From Trochalopteron elliotii (Eukaryota > Chordata > Aves > Passeriformes > Leiothrichidae), in contig JANPWX010000448.1 of assembly GCA_024734555.1 (NCBI GenBank), positions 1,290,267 through 1,354,266 of the forward strand: 64,000 bases of DNA, written 5' to 3'. Below the pieces are notes generated by a model. It saw only the letters and a program-made list of their open reading frames with translations. It was not told the DNA's origin and did not search any database. The position numbers were made by a program, and so were the translations under genes. Each line of letters starts with the position of its first letter. The stretch's first letter is position 1. Shown in pieces: positions 48,700-60,953 of the stretch.

Positions 48700-49090
48700 G
48701 CACTTTCAGTTTCCAAGTGCAGGGCTGACTTAACAACCAGGAATAAACGTGTTTGGGGTTTCGGTGCCCTTGGAAGATTGTTCACAAATACGTGATTCAT
48801 ATCTGATCCTGGACATTAACACTTGCCTTATGACTCATGCATGCAGTTAAACAATAAAGCAGAAAGCTTATTGAGGTTTTGTTTAACATGCATAAAGCAC
48901 CTATTATTAATATTTTTCAATTTAATTGTTTAACAATTTGCCTATTATTAGGTGCAAGGAGGGGATGTTTCCACTTCTGTCTCGAAATAAATAGATGCTT
49001 TTGAATTCACTCTGATTTATATTTAGGATCTTTCAGCAGCAGTTCAGAACATAAATAACAAAAAGCCATTAAGCACTGTATGGAGCAGGG
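48700..49090. promoter_or_regulatory. Enhancer-like segment with nested inverted repeats
   Basis: TGACTCA (AP-1 consensus) lies at 48831-48837, directly followed by TGCATGCAG. From 48897 to 48955, GCACCTA and TAGGTGC form the outer arms of a hairpin-like element around AATTGTTTAACAATT, itself almost self-complementary. Flanks are rich in TAAT and ATAAA cores with no simple repeat, and retained CpGs occur (AAACGTG, TTTCGGTG, ATACGTG, CTCGAAA). The role is inferred. Confidence 0.35.
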
Positions 49091-52000
49091 AATGTACCTT
49101 GCCAACCTGCCCACAGAACATTATTTGAATGGATAGAAGGCAACTGCCCTGCGTTTCTCATTCTACAGAGCACGATGTGTGCAACACGCTGATCAACACA
49201 CCGTTTCCTCGCATTGTTTTCCTTTCCAAAGTGAAGGATAAACCAGAAAATTTGTCCTTCCTCACACAATAGAGCCTTTAGGTCTTCTATCTGGTCCCTA
49301 CACGTTAGGATGTTCACTGCAATACAATTCCCGGATAAATTGTAATGAGCAACTGGCAAATCTGAAACCCGTTAAGAGTTCAAGTTCAGCTAAAAAAACC
49401 CTGAGGGGTTATTTTTAAAACTTCATCCTTCACTATTCAGTATTCCTTTAAAGTAAGTAAAAGCATTGTAATTGGCCCGAATTTGCAGTTTCACTGTAAA
49501 AAATAAAATAACTAGCCCCATGGCCACGCACAGGAACCATGGAAGTGCTAAGCAGGGTTTGTAAGAATCATACTGTAATGTAGGTATATATTCAGGCAAA
49601 ATATAAGATTTTGGTCTCCAGTTTCAGTCTGCAGGACAGTTTCTTATCTTGGGACATGTCTGTGTGCCTGGAGTGTGGATTCTGTTGCCTACATGCTGCT
49701 TTCAAACCAGTTTTACAAACGTGCTCCGATCTCTATGCAAGTTATTTCTAAACAAGGACAGAAGTAAGTGTTCCACTGCAGACAAAGCTTTTCACTTTGC
49801 TCCATTGAGCTTTTCTAGAGGGTAAATTCTTCTAAAATACTAGAGGACAAATTCAGGAAACACACTGATGACACAGGACCACATTCTGCAGATGTTGTTC
49901 TTGTCAGTAACCCATCAAGTGATGAGTAAGAACCTCCTGGGCTCCATCCTAACCCCACTAAAGTTACTCACAAAATAGTCACCCTGTAGGTGTGAGGCTG
50001 GCCCTAAATTCAGAGGCTGGCTCTGCCTTGAGAATGCTTTCAACTCTGCCCACTAATTTGTGTAATTTCCAACTGCTTCCTGGCTTTCCACACTCCTCAC
50101 CAGTGGCAGTTGTGGTCTTGGACACGTTGTCTTCAGCAGCTGACCTTGCAGAGGCTGGAACAGTGATTTGCTGGTGTTGACAAAGCCTTTCTGCCCTCCC
50201 AGCTGCGGATGCTATTTCAGGATGGCTGAGCAAGGACAGGGAAGATGGGGGAGTTACAAGCAGACACCAGGACCAGTCATTGCCCCCACATGGCTAACAA
50301 TTCAGTCCCAGAAAACTACATTTTTGGTAAAATAATGTTAACACCTTATCCCTGTCTCACCAGCAGAAAATAAATAGAAAATCCTTCCCTAGGGATGAAG
50401 CACCATCCCTAGTTTCCCCCTCAGGCTTCCACAGACACAAAGGGAAAGGGAATACTGTGCTTTTCCCACTTGCTCAGGAACTTGAGCCTGCTCACAGTTA
50501 CCACATCCACTTGAGAGGGACACAACTGGACCCTCACTGCCCTGGCAGCTGGGCATGCTCCCATTATCCCTCATTAATGGTTATATTCTCATTAGAGCAG
50601 CATCCAAGAGCCTCACCTGTGAAGGATTCTCTGGGAATAGGTGCCTCAGGCAGCAGCAGTGCTCCCAAAGGACCTTCCCCAGATAGCCTGGACGTAGATG
50701 CCACCTCAGGGTGATGCCATGCACCTCTTTCCTGGCTGGAAAACACTGGAGAGCCACCTGAGGGTCCCTCAGGACCAGCCAGGGATGAGCAGTCAGGGAG
50801 CAGCAGCCAGGGATTGACCCAGCAGGGCATGGCAGCATTCCACTCAGCACCATGGCTCCACAGGTGAAACACTTCCCTGTGTTCCTCCATTCCAGATTGC
50901 CTCCCAGAACACGAGCCAGTAGCAGGTTTCACCATGCAGCTCTTATCTCAGCACCAGATGACCAAAAAAACTGAAGGGAAACATGAGCAGGGGAAGCGAC
51001 TCTCGGTGTTTTCGTGCGCCGCTTGTTGCTAGGAAAAATATTTCCTTAGTATCTCCGTGGGCCCTGCAAGTCAGCATCACTGGAGCTCTGCTGGTTGCCA
51101 GAGAGCATAAAACAGCAAATGTCAGGAAAAAAAAATAGGAAGGAGAAGTAAAGCTTTAAGAATGTTCATGAATGTCTGTCCCCTCACACGGTCAGCGAGG
51201 AGACACGGAGACACGCATGCCTCCAACCTTTTCTGGAACAAGCCTTGGGAGCTTCTTCCCAAGGTATTTTGTCTAAGTTATATTTTGTTTGTTCTTCTGT
51301 GGGGTTTTTTTGGGGGGGGGATTTTATTTTTGTTTAGTTTTGGTTTTGGGAGAGGGTTGGTTTCTGTTGTAGAAGGTTGAAAGCAGTTACTCACGTCAGG
51401 CCAGCACAGGGTGGAGGGCAGCCCACCTTTTGGTGCTGAGCATTTGAAATGGGCAGAAGACAGAGGGTGGGAAGGGGCCCAGCAGGGCCAGGTGGGACCT
51501 GGGTCTGCCCCCAGTGACACTTCTAGTCATCAATGGCACCAGATACCCCAGAGAGGAAGGCAGAAAACCCCTCTGGTCTGGACACCCCACACAGCTCTGA
51601 GCCCTGCTGAGGCTGGTGACAGCATCACGGGGTTCCAGCCTTCCTAGAGGCCAAGGGATAACCCATTTCCTAGACCAGCTATTCATCCATCCTGCTGGCA
51701 GCTGAGGCCAATGACAGTGCTGAAGGGCTGGGGGTGGAGAGTTTGAAGCTGGTTATCACTCAGTTTGCTTCAGAGGAGCCACAGAACAATTCAGTGGGTC
51801 TGCATGAGCTGGGTATCAAGCTCCCATTAAACATTTTCCAGCCTCCACTGATCATCCTCCAAATTGTCCCATGGCTGCTCCCATTGCTGACTGCTGTTTG
51901 AGTTCTCACATGGTGCTGCTCTTTGAATTTTCAGTTTTTCACAATAAAGTGGTCTTCCCCACTCTCTTCGCATTGTTTCAGAAGCCATTTGTTTTTAAGT

Positions 52001-52440
52001 AAGACTCTTTTTTTCCCCTCACAAGAAGAAAGAGCAAGACTTTGTCTGAATACAAATCCCATACCCGGCACTGTGCTGACATTTGTGCACAGAGATGTGC
52101 TTTCCAGTTCATTCTATTGTGTGCTTTTCTTTTTTTTCTTTTTCCTTTTAAAAGTAGTTCAGTGGAAAGTTTGGATGGTTCCAGGCAAATATCCTTTAAC
52201 ACCACCAGAGAAATAGCCTGAAAAACTGGAAATACATCTCAGTGTTGCCAGAGGAGTTGTGTATGGGTTGTAGGTTCCTTGCTTTTGCTTTATTTAATAT
52301 AGCTCAAAAAAAAAAAAAATTAAAAAATTAAAATTAGTTTTTAAAAGGACAACTTTCATTGGTAGCACCAGCAGCTGTGCTTCTCTCCACATGGATATAT
52401 TAATGCAAGTGCAGGATTTCTGCTGTCCCAGTCACCTGCC
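49091..52440. other. Non-coding stretch, GC content rising from about 50 kb
   Basis: Open frames on both strands at 50457-50935 and 51278-51686 overlap in antisense and have no domains, as expected from stop-poor GC-rich sequence. CpGs recur at 50995-51215 (TCTCGG, TTTTCGTGCGCCGC, CACGGTCAGCG). A G/T-rich tract with one run of nine or more G lies at about 51290-51365. Confidence 0.45.
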
Positions 52441-52800
52441 TTTGTAGAGCCCACCACTGGAGCGAGCACATGGCTCACGTTGGGGCAGGTCCAAGGATTC
52501 TGACTCCCTTTGGAGCAGTACAATCCCACCTACGAGTCTTTGCTGATGCCCAGCAGAGGCTTGGCGCCCAGGAGGACACCAGGACACGGATACTGCCGTC
52601 GGTGGGGATTTATGTTCCCAAAGGCACACTAATTGCCAGGTGGTTACCCGGGTTTGCCCCCGAACACGCAGGTGAAAGGCTGGAGCATTATTCCACGGCG
52701 CCATCTAGCTCCCACTACAGGAATTCTGTCCAGAGCTCTTTTCCCACATCTTCTGACCCAAACCTCGGCTCATACTTCACAGGGAAAACACGGGAGGTGG
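52440..52800. promoter_or_regulatory. CpG-bearing segment with a CTCF-like site
   Basis: About 14 CpGs by hand count, including TGGCGCCC, TGCCGTCGG, ACCCGGG and CCCGAACACGC. GCGCCATCTAGC at 52698-52709 matches most of the CTCF core in reverse orientation (GCGCCmyCTrsTGG), failing at the last bases. A 116-codon plus-strand open frame covers it without recognisable domains. CTCF binding and insulator function are inferred. Confidence 0.35.
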
Positions 52801-53119
52801 TAGGAGATGAGAAAAAGTGAATGTCACTGTTGTCCCTTCTTGAACCCCCTGGGAGCCGGGAGAACTGGAGTGAGGCAAGTCACCCCACAGTCCTTCCTCT
52901 CCCTCTTGGGGAGCTTTGCTTTCCTCACGCTGGGAATGACAAGTGGCTTGGCCCAAACACGGGCAGAAAACCATTTTGGGTACACAAACTGTCCCCACCC
53001 TTTCTCCCCCAGGTTCATCTCACCCTCTGTCTCTTTGTCACACCCCTGGGCCCCCGTTCTGCGACAGACAACAGCCAGGACATGCAACATCAACACCACA
53101 AAAAAGGAAAAACACAAAT

Positions 53120-53330
53120 TACTGCAGCTGGCCTTTAATTTCCACCAATTACATATAACACACCACGTGTTATCTAATTTTTTTTTCCTATTGATAGCCA
53201 CCGTGGTTAAGCTGAGCATTTTCCACCTTAAATATGACAGATGATTGGCAGATTTCGAACAGATGAGAATTCAGACTCATTTCACACAAAGAAATAACAT
53301 CTGAAGGCTATTTCTTCCCTCTGAATATCA
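53120..53330. promoter_or_regulatory. Enhancer-like segment with TALE-type motifs
   Basis: CACCAATTACATATAACAC, CACCACGTGTTATC (CACGTG E-box), TATTGATAGCC and TGACAGATGATTGGCAG lie within 130 bases. TGACAG (53235-53240) beside TGATTG (53242-53247) looks like a MEIS/PREP plus PBX pair. No coding sequence recognised. The role is inferred. Confidence 0.3.
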
Positions 53331-55090
53331 TTCACTCACCAGTCTCTCAGCCTCTAAGCCTGTTTGCTAAGTAGGAAGAGCTCTGTGGCTTGCCCTATAA
53401 ATTTTAAGACGTGGGGCTCTGCTTGTAGCCCTCAGGAAGAGAGAAGACAGGCTGAGATCACACAAACCAGGAAATTCTCAAAAGCTGCATGAAAACAGGT
53501 AATATCCAAGCAAAAAACCAAACTTAAAACTCCAACTCAAGTCTGCAGGACACTTGCCAACCTGTGAGTTAGGCTCCAGTGATGTATGGAATATATTTGC
53601 TCCTAGCCTATGCTCTGCTCTATGCCAGAAGCTTTTAAACCATCTTTACAAATATGTTCCCATCTTTTGCCAAGTGAATATGCAACCTTTCTCCCCTCAC
53701 GTTGGTATCTAGTGTTGCTCTGACTAACTTAGTGATTCCTGAGGTTGCAATTACTTCTGAATATTCTCAAACACTTCTTTGGTGTCCACCAAACTTTAGT
53801 GCTTTCTTATTTTGGCAGAACAAGCACTTTTTTTGCATATTTACTTCGCACATGTGCTTTACAAAAGGACCAACAAAACTGCCTAAAAATGCCTCAGTGA
53901 TCAGTGGTGTTTTAGCTCTGCAGTTTGTCAGACTTGTCTGCTCTACTGCATTACTCTTGAAACAATGAGTTGTTTTTTCTCCACTGTGCTCTGTGATCTT
54001 TTGTCCAGAGTGATCCTTTTTCCTCCCACGAAGCTGCCACGCTCTGTGTCTGCACCAGCAGGGACTTCCATTAGCCAGGCCTGCCTTTTCTGCTGCACCC
54101 CTCTTGATGTTATACACAATTCTTTTGCATTTTCCCAGCTCCTGCTGTCCAAGAGGAAAGGTTGGATTAGGCTCCAAAAGCCTGGAGATGTGGCAAGAAC
54201 ACACGACCAGACTGAACCTGCAAGTGGTTCCATGAAGGTGGGAACTCTGCCATCAGCACCTGACCCTGATGTCCTTTTGGTCATGCCCTGAACCTCATTC
54301 CTCTTCCCTCCCTCATGTTACAGGTGAGCAGAGTGAGCTGCAAGCCCTCCTCTCTGGATTCAAGCAACATTTGATAGCAAAGATGCAGTTTGGGAGGAGA
54401 TGAAGCCAGACCAGGTGTTGCTCAGCTGCAGGAGGTTGACTCCCTTCAAAACCCCACATCCAAGAAGGACTGACAGGAAAGGACCCTGCAATTGCTTCTG
54501 TAGGTTCTATTTAGTGCAGCCAAGTGTGGTGTTTGTTAACTTTTAGGCTCAAGTGCTTGTCAGATATGAATAAAGCAGATTCCTCCTTTTCCAGGGGTCG
54601 CAGCTGTACATAAAGTGAAAAAACTAAAATTAGAAACAATGACTTTCGCTAAGGAATGCAGGAAATGTTGTGATGTATTTTCACTGCAACCACTTGAAAG
54701 CAGAATTGCTGTGGGAAAAAAAAAAAAAGCAACTCCAAATACGCTGAGTTTGCTGACTCAGTTGGTCCAGGAAAAAAAAAAAAAATAAATCACAAGTCAG
54801 CAATTTGAAGCAGCAGCACCAAATGTCCTGTGTCTGCAGCATTGATGTAATGTGCATTGCAACATCATCTTTCCCTGCATGCTGTGCTCATGAGTTTGAT
54901 GAGCCACAGCTTTTTAGATGAAGCTTAGGATTTGCTGCAAATTACATAAGAGATTTTCCTTTACAGCTGAGGCTGGGAGATGTTGGAACCACCCAACTTC
55001 TAAAGAAACAGGACTTTCAAAGGGAGCAATTTCCTCCAGCTTCCTTCTGACCCTGATCTCAGGCACACAGCAAATTAAAAACCAGCACAG
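53331..55090. other. Non-coding stretch
   Basis: Sense and antisense open frames at 53702-54291 lack domains. A runs lie at 54716-54729 and 54771-54786. Nothing else recognised. Confidence 0.45.
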
Positions 55091-55330
55091 GTCTAGCCAA
55101 TTCTCCTAATGCACCCAGAATTATCAGCGCTGCAGCATTTCCCATTCAAAACAGTTATGCAAATAATCTTCTATTGCCACATGCAAATGATTGAATTGAT
55201 TTTGTTAATTTTTTCAAACAATGTCCCAAGTTTTATCAGCACCTAAGAAGCAAAATATTAAGATAAAAGTGGGTATCTCTCCACTTCAAATTTTCCATTT
55301 AATGCCCTACTTTAATAATGGCCACAAGGA
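55090..55330. promoter_or_regulatory. Enhancer-like segment with two POU octamers
   Basis: Perfect ATGCAAAT octamers stand at 55157-55164 and 55181-55188, same orientation, start to start 24 bases apart. They are followed by GATTGAATTGATTTTGTTAATT and CAAACAATGTCC (SOX-like). Octamer pairs with nearby SOX-type sites are common in developmental enhancers. The motifs are seen; the function is inferred. Confidence 0.35.
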
Positions 55331-55400
55331 ATTATTAGCAGCTGTTAAAAAAAAATCTCTTTTAAAAAAGGATATATCCTCTAGTCTATGGAAGGTCAAT

Positions 55401-55498
55401 AGAAAAAAAAAAAAAAAGAGAGAGAAAAAACCAACCAACCAACCAAAGAAAAAAAAAAATAAAAACCAAAAAAAACAAACCCAGCCAAAAAAAAACAA
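55401..55498 (+). repeat. A-rich tract with (CCAA)4
   Basis: A run of about 15 A, AGAGAG, then four CCAA units at 55431-55446 and further A runs broken by C and G. Open frames through it (both strands) are artefacts. Confidence 0.92.
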
Positions 55499-56733
55499 CC
55501 ACCTATGAGAGAATTGTGGAATAACAGTTCCTGCTTTAATATTACAATATATTTCTGCATTCCTGAAGCTGCACACACTGCTATTTGGAAGTTTAATGTG
55601 CAGGAACCATGACATTATGTTATTAAATTTAAGGAGGCTGACTGCATTTAAAATAGAGATTTAGGGATCATTTTATCTTTTGCACATTATACTGGACAAC
55701 TATGAAATGGAAAGTAACCAGAAATTAAATATAGAAACGCACTGGAAGTAATTTTTCTCCCCCTTTGTTTTGTCCTTCTGAAGTTCACACCTTCTGCTTC
55801 TGTTCATGCAAATCGTTCAAGAGGATTTTATTTGCTGCTGCCAAAATCCCAAACATCAAGACTTTTTTGTGTCCTGATGGAGTTGGCCATTCTTGAGAAG
55901 TCTGGCCTTACTTTATGCTGTTTTTTTTCTCTTATTTATCTAAGCATTGCTCATTGTCTGTTCAGAGCTCTCTGATCTTCTCCATCACAGCAATTGATTA
56001 GGTTAATTTAACCTCCACCACGGCCATCCCACGTTACACACCCTCTCTTGCTTCCAGTTTCCCTGATTTCCCAGTCACTGGGACATCCAAGAGTGACTGA
56101 GGACTGGTTCATACACAGACAAATATTTCCCCCATCAACTCCCCACTCTGCTCTGCTACAAGAACAAGGCACGAAGTAGCAAAGCACTTTGAAAAAGCAG
56201 AGAGCACAAGGAAAACTACCAGGATTAAAGGGATCCCACAAAATATCAGAGCCCACTTCTTAGAAACACTCTGCCCATGCTAGGACAGTGCCTCCAGCCC
56301 TCGTTTTCCAGGAAAATTGCCACGACCATGTAACCAGCAGGATGGAACAGCTTGGTTATTCTCAAGAGAGTGAGCTTTAATAATGGTGCTTATTCTCCCT
56401 GAGGAGTATTTCTGGATGGAGGACACTGATATTTTGCTTTTCTTGCTGGCAGTTCCAGCAGAGCCATGGTTCTCCCAGCCCTGAGCTGGTGCAACACATC
56501 ACTGATGAGCAGCTGACAGAGCAAGTGTTCTGTGGGATGGTTGTGGTCTCTGCAAAGGGAAAGGAACATTCACCAGGAAAATGAGATGAAAATCGTCAGC
56601 AGAGAGTGGCCAAGGAGTTTTCCAACCCTGATTTACTCTGAGCTCTTTTTGGCTCATCACTCCCCTCCTCTTTTTCTGAAGGATCCATCACCAAGCAAAT
56701 GGGTTCATGGAATAATAACAGCAGTTAGTTGCA
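55499..56733. other. Non-coding stretch
   Basis: No gene, RNA or repeat family recognised. Confidence 0.5.
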
Positions 56734-56787
56734 TTATTATATATATTATATATATTTTATAATTTTATATATATATATATATTATTA
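56734..56787. repeat. (TA)n-rich AT microsatellite
   Basis: Alternating TA with interruptions (TATTATATATATTATA..., then ATATATATATATAT), inherently self-complementary. Confidence 0.93.
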
Positions 56788-57239
56788 GTTACTTTATTCC
56801 ACAAGCTCAGGGATAACTGTGTTCAAACACGTTTCTCTCAAAATACTGAAAGCAAACTTGGAGCATCCCATACTTTTAATTCTTTGCATGACTGTGACCT
56901 TGTCTTCCAGCCTTGAAATGCAAGGTAATTTAAGGTCGAAGTGGCTCCAAGAGAAAAAATAAAGACTGGAGCAAGGATACATTAATTCAAGTGACATTTA
57001 GGTCAGTGCAATCTTTGGTTCACTCACAAGAAACCAATTTGAAGTCCAAGAGAGTAATAAAGTTGAGTGGCAAGAGGCAGCTCCAAGCAAGCACTATGAA
57101 AGGAAGGAGAGAAATCATTGCACTAGAATCTTTGTTCTTTCTCATTTCAAATAAGAGATGGAGGACAGAGAAACTTGCTAAATTATTATTATTTGCTTAT
57201 TTCTCCCACAATAAGAGCCATAATCCCATGTCATAGCAT

Positions 57240-57425
57240 GGACCATTAGCATGTTTTTTACCCCTGTTTTAATCCTTAAGTGGCCCAAGTGGAATATCTT
57301 CTGATATTGAGGGGTTACTTTTAATTGATATAAATCACAACCTCGGGTCTGAAGCTCATTTTCATCAGTTAAAATTTAGAAACTCTTAATTGCATTGGTT
57401 TTTTGTTTCCCCACAGGTCAATTTT
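57240..57425. promoter_or_regulatory. Enhancer-like segment ending in a splice-acceptor-like tract
   Basis: CTTAAGTGGCCCAAGTGG holds two NKX2-like AAGTGG cores nine bases apart; TTTTAATTGATATAAATCACAACC follows. At 57390-57418 a pyrimidine tract leads to CCCCACAGGTC, a good 3' splice-site match, but no informative open frame follows. It could be a non-coding exon edge or chance. Confidence 0.2.
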
Positions 57426-57982
57426 CTTAGCTCAGGATGGCTCAGCCATCCTGATATGAAAATTAAGAAATGAAAGAAAGAAATTAATGAAAGAATCCCT
57501 GTGGTCCAGGTCTGTAAATGAAACAGAAACTCCTTCTGCTGATGGTGGTTTCTGCATGTAACAACGTGCTGTCCATCCTTGTTACTGTTAATTCTTACAT
57601 GAACTAAAACCTATTTCTCAGAGGGAAAATTAATCCTTTCACTGAACTGACTGTGAAGATGGGAGAACTCCCAGAACATCCCAGAGTGTAACTGATACAG
57701 GTGATAATATGGCACAGCAGGTCTAGCCAGGTACTGCACCCAGATCGGGAATTTCTGACAATTATTCCTGGCCATGCCTTTGTAAGGCATGTACACCTGT
57801 AATTTTCTCCTTTCTTACATGCATGGAAACACCCAAAAACTTCTCTGAGCATGGACTGTTCTCCAGGCATCCCTCACTTTTGGAACAGCAGAAGAAAATG
57901 GGCACTAGCATGAAACAGCGATAAAGATATCTGCGTGCTGAATTCCTGGAACTGAACCATGTCCCTGTGCAAAGTTTACTTG

Positions 57983-58018
57983 TATTCTTTCTACTGATTG
58001 TATTCTTTCTACTGATTG
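57983..58018 (+). repeat. 18-bp tandem duplication, two copies
   Basis: TATTCTTTCTACTGATTG occurs twice in immediate succession without differences, indicating a recent event. Confidence 0.95.
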
Positions 58019-58106
58019 TTTCTTAAGAATGACTGGCCAATTTTATTTTCACTCCAGCTGGTTATTCCCACATACTTTGGATTTTATTCAACCTGTACTC
58101 CCAAGG

Positions 58107-58140
58107 TTTTTTCTTTTTCTTTTTTTTTTTTTTTCTTTTC
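58107..58140 (+). repeat. T-rich tract
   Basis: Runs of T interrupted by single C, the longest about 14 T. Confidence 0.9.
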
Positions 58141-60030
58141 CTGCAGTATCAGCCAGTGGTCAGGCAAACAAGGCACTGCAAGCCTAACCATAAAAGGTAT
58201 GTGAAATTCGAGGTGTGAAAAAAATCCTCTTGCCCTGATGAAGAAAATTTAAGAATTTTGATATGAGGAAGATGTGACCACCATGCTGAATAAAACACCT
58301 ATGCAATTTTGCAAATACAGACATGAACTATTTGAAGAAAGAGAGGGCAAGAAAAAGAAGGGATTCTCAGGAAAACTTTAAATGCAACAGGTGAAGTTAT
58401 AGATGTGCTGGGGAATTTCTGTGAGGATGGATATTTGCACATTTGCTCCTTCATGCAAGTAGACCTCAGTGGAAAATGGAGCTACTTGAAGGCATTCTTT
58501 GTCTAGAAGAACCAGTGGGAAGAAAAACACTAATAATGGAATTTTTATGGACTTTCAGAGTTCAGAGGATCTCCAACAGTCAATCAAAAATTGCAAAACT
58601 TCCAACAAATTAACAGTTAATATCCTACAGATTATCATTCAAGGAAAACTTTTTAAAGATGAGCATTTTATTCTCTGGAAAAGGAGTGCTGAAAAATCAA
58701 ACTACCTTTCTTAGGACAGAAAAGAAAAAAAACACCTACATCAAAAAGCAGAAAGCAAATCAAACAAAGGATGTACTATGCTGAGGGACAGGAATCCACG
58801 GACATTCTGCAAAAATGCTGGGATAATAGACAATTCTGACAAGTGAGCCTTTGTTTTCAAGGCAAGAAAAATCAACTTGGATTTAGGTTTTTGAATGGGT
58901 TTGTTTGATCTGTGTGCAAAGGCAATGACAGTCACTCAGAATAGGAGACCTTTAGCATTAGCTGACAGGTCTTGGTCATAGGTAGGATTTGTAACCAAGA
59001 GTAGAGCACAAAAAAATAAAATTAAAGTGCAATACCACCAGTCTGCAAACCGGTGGCTTTAACATGCTAAGATCAAGCACATCCAGAATGGCAATCCATG
59101 AATACATCACCATGAATAGCAACTGGAGAAGCACTTTTCTGAGATTAAGAGCTGGCAATAGCACTGAATGTTTGCCTCTCACCCAGTTTAATATACAATA
59201 CTTTTTTGGCTGTCAGAAAGTGCTCAAATAAATCTTGGGGGGGAAATTATGAATAAGATGATGACTCTTTCCACAGTAGTTATGCGAGAGGACATGGGTA
59301 CATCAGGAGCCTGAACACCATCCTTGACCTTGCCTAGGAATCAAACCCTCAGCACCATAAAGCAGCAGCCCAGCCCTGCCCTGTTTCACTTTCTGTGTTG
59401 GGGAAGTGACCACACCTCCCTTAACACTCGGTGGCTTTGTTAGGAGTCCCCACTGCAGAAAGTTTCAGGTGGAGAGAGGCAGCTGTGCCAGTGAGAGCTG
59501 GACTCCTTGTGGCAAAGGGGAAACACCAGGCAGGCTGGGAAAACCTGCAGGCTAGTGCTGTTCAGCTGGGCTGGAAATTTGGTTCTGTAATGATGATCTC
59601 ATCACATTTAGGAATTTTATCTCTGCAGAAAAGAAAAACCCACCAAAAATCCATCAAAACATACAGCTATAAATTGTAGTCTGCCATCAGTGAGGCCATG
59701 TGATTCTGGCAGGTGTAACTGCAGCAGTAAAATTCTTATGTACCTCGTGCACTGAAACCCTGTTGCTATTCTACAGCATTATCTGGTCCAAGTGTTTTTC
59801 ATTAAGGCATGATTGTCTTTCCCACTCTAGGTGGTTCACAGCAACACTGACAAACGTCAGAGTCAACCTATTCTGAGGCAAAGCACTTTCTCTGCTTAGA
59901 AAAAAGATGACCTAGAAGTATTTTTGAGGTGTTCTTACACAGACCTCTAAACTGTGATTTTTCTGAGACTGAAGAGAGGAATATTGGCTACTTTTTTTTA
60001 AGCCAAACTTCTCCTCCCCTCTCAATCCTA
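58141..60030. other. Non-coding stretch
   Basis: No gene, RNA or repeat family recognised. Confidence 0.5.
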
Positions 60031-60374
60031 GGCTTTTTTTCTGGAAGTCCTGCTGCTCACCCAGCGAGGCTGCAGAGGCGACAGGCTAACGACATTTGTT
60101 TACTGTGGATCTCCCTTTGCAGGGTGACTACAACAACATCATTCTGCATATCCGGAGGGTGGATTCCTTATCTCCCCGAAGGAGAAGGAGAACAATCACA
60201 TATTTGATAAGTTCAAACAAAAGCACACACAATTATAGGAAGCGAAGTGTTTGCTGGAAGAGGGCAGTTTATACAAACCCCATTTTTATAACCTCATTAC
60301 ACACATTTATTTCACGACAGCTTTCAGGAGCAATGTTCTGCAGCCCTGCAGTATCTCTCTCTCCTTTGTGGTGA
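60031..60374 (+). other. Possible exon or conserved non-coding element
   Basis: TGTGGATCTCCCTTTGCAG ends at 60122 and matches a 3' splice acceptor. From 60123 the plus strand stays open for 84 codons including a TGA at 60372-60374, beginning GDYNNIILHIRRVDSLSPRR, with a basic patch (PRRRRR). I recognise no protein family. No good 5' splice donor is seen inside, so if coding it would have to be a last exon. The second half (CATTACACACATTTATTTCACGACAGC) looks more like a conserved non-coding element. Retained CpGs (GAGGCGACAGG, AACGAC, TCCGGAGG, CCCCGAAGG, AAGCGAAG, CACGAC) suggest some constraint. Confidence 0.25.
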
Positions 60375-60953
60375 CAAGTGAAATATTTTCCATTTGAAAG
60401 CTGACACCAAAGGGGAAGCACGGTGCAGAAAGGAGTCACTGCAAGAACTTTGCTCCGTGTCCACTTTCGCCCCCACCCACCTCACCCTCCTAAATCCATA
60501 CAAAGCTGCCTTTCCACCTGTAGGAACAGTGGTGAGAGCTGTGTGGGCAGGAGAGGCACTTGTTTCCACCTTAGCTCTGGCAGAGACCTGCTGTTTCAGG
60601 CCCCAAAGCAGCAGCAGTGGCCAGGAATAAAAGTTAAAAGCAGTTTGTGGTGGTATGTGTTCTCCAGACAGGACAGGACAGGATAGGGTTGTGTGGCTGC
60701 AGATATGGAAGAGGGAGTGATGGGAAAAGGCATCACATTCCAAAGGGAGAGCCCTTTGCCCAAGGATTCACCTCAAAAAAGACACTGACAGAGGTAGATT
60801 GGCTTGACAGGTAAAGGGACTCACAGAATGGGTTCCAGTGAGCCACATCACTCCGTGTAGGAACATGCAGCAATAAAGGGCTGGGGATTTGGGGAACTGG
60901 GGGTCTGGATGTGACTGGATTGCAGGGGAGAGGGGAATTTCTTCCTAGTGGAG

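Noticed and set aside
52807..53244. 145-codon plus-strand frame with a 131-codon antisense frame
   Set aside because: Two long frames on opposite strands with no recognisable protein; explained by local GC content. The hydrophobic end comes from a T-rich stretch.
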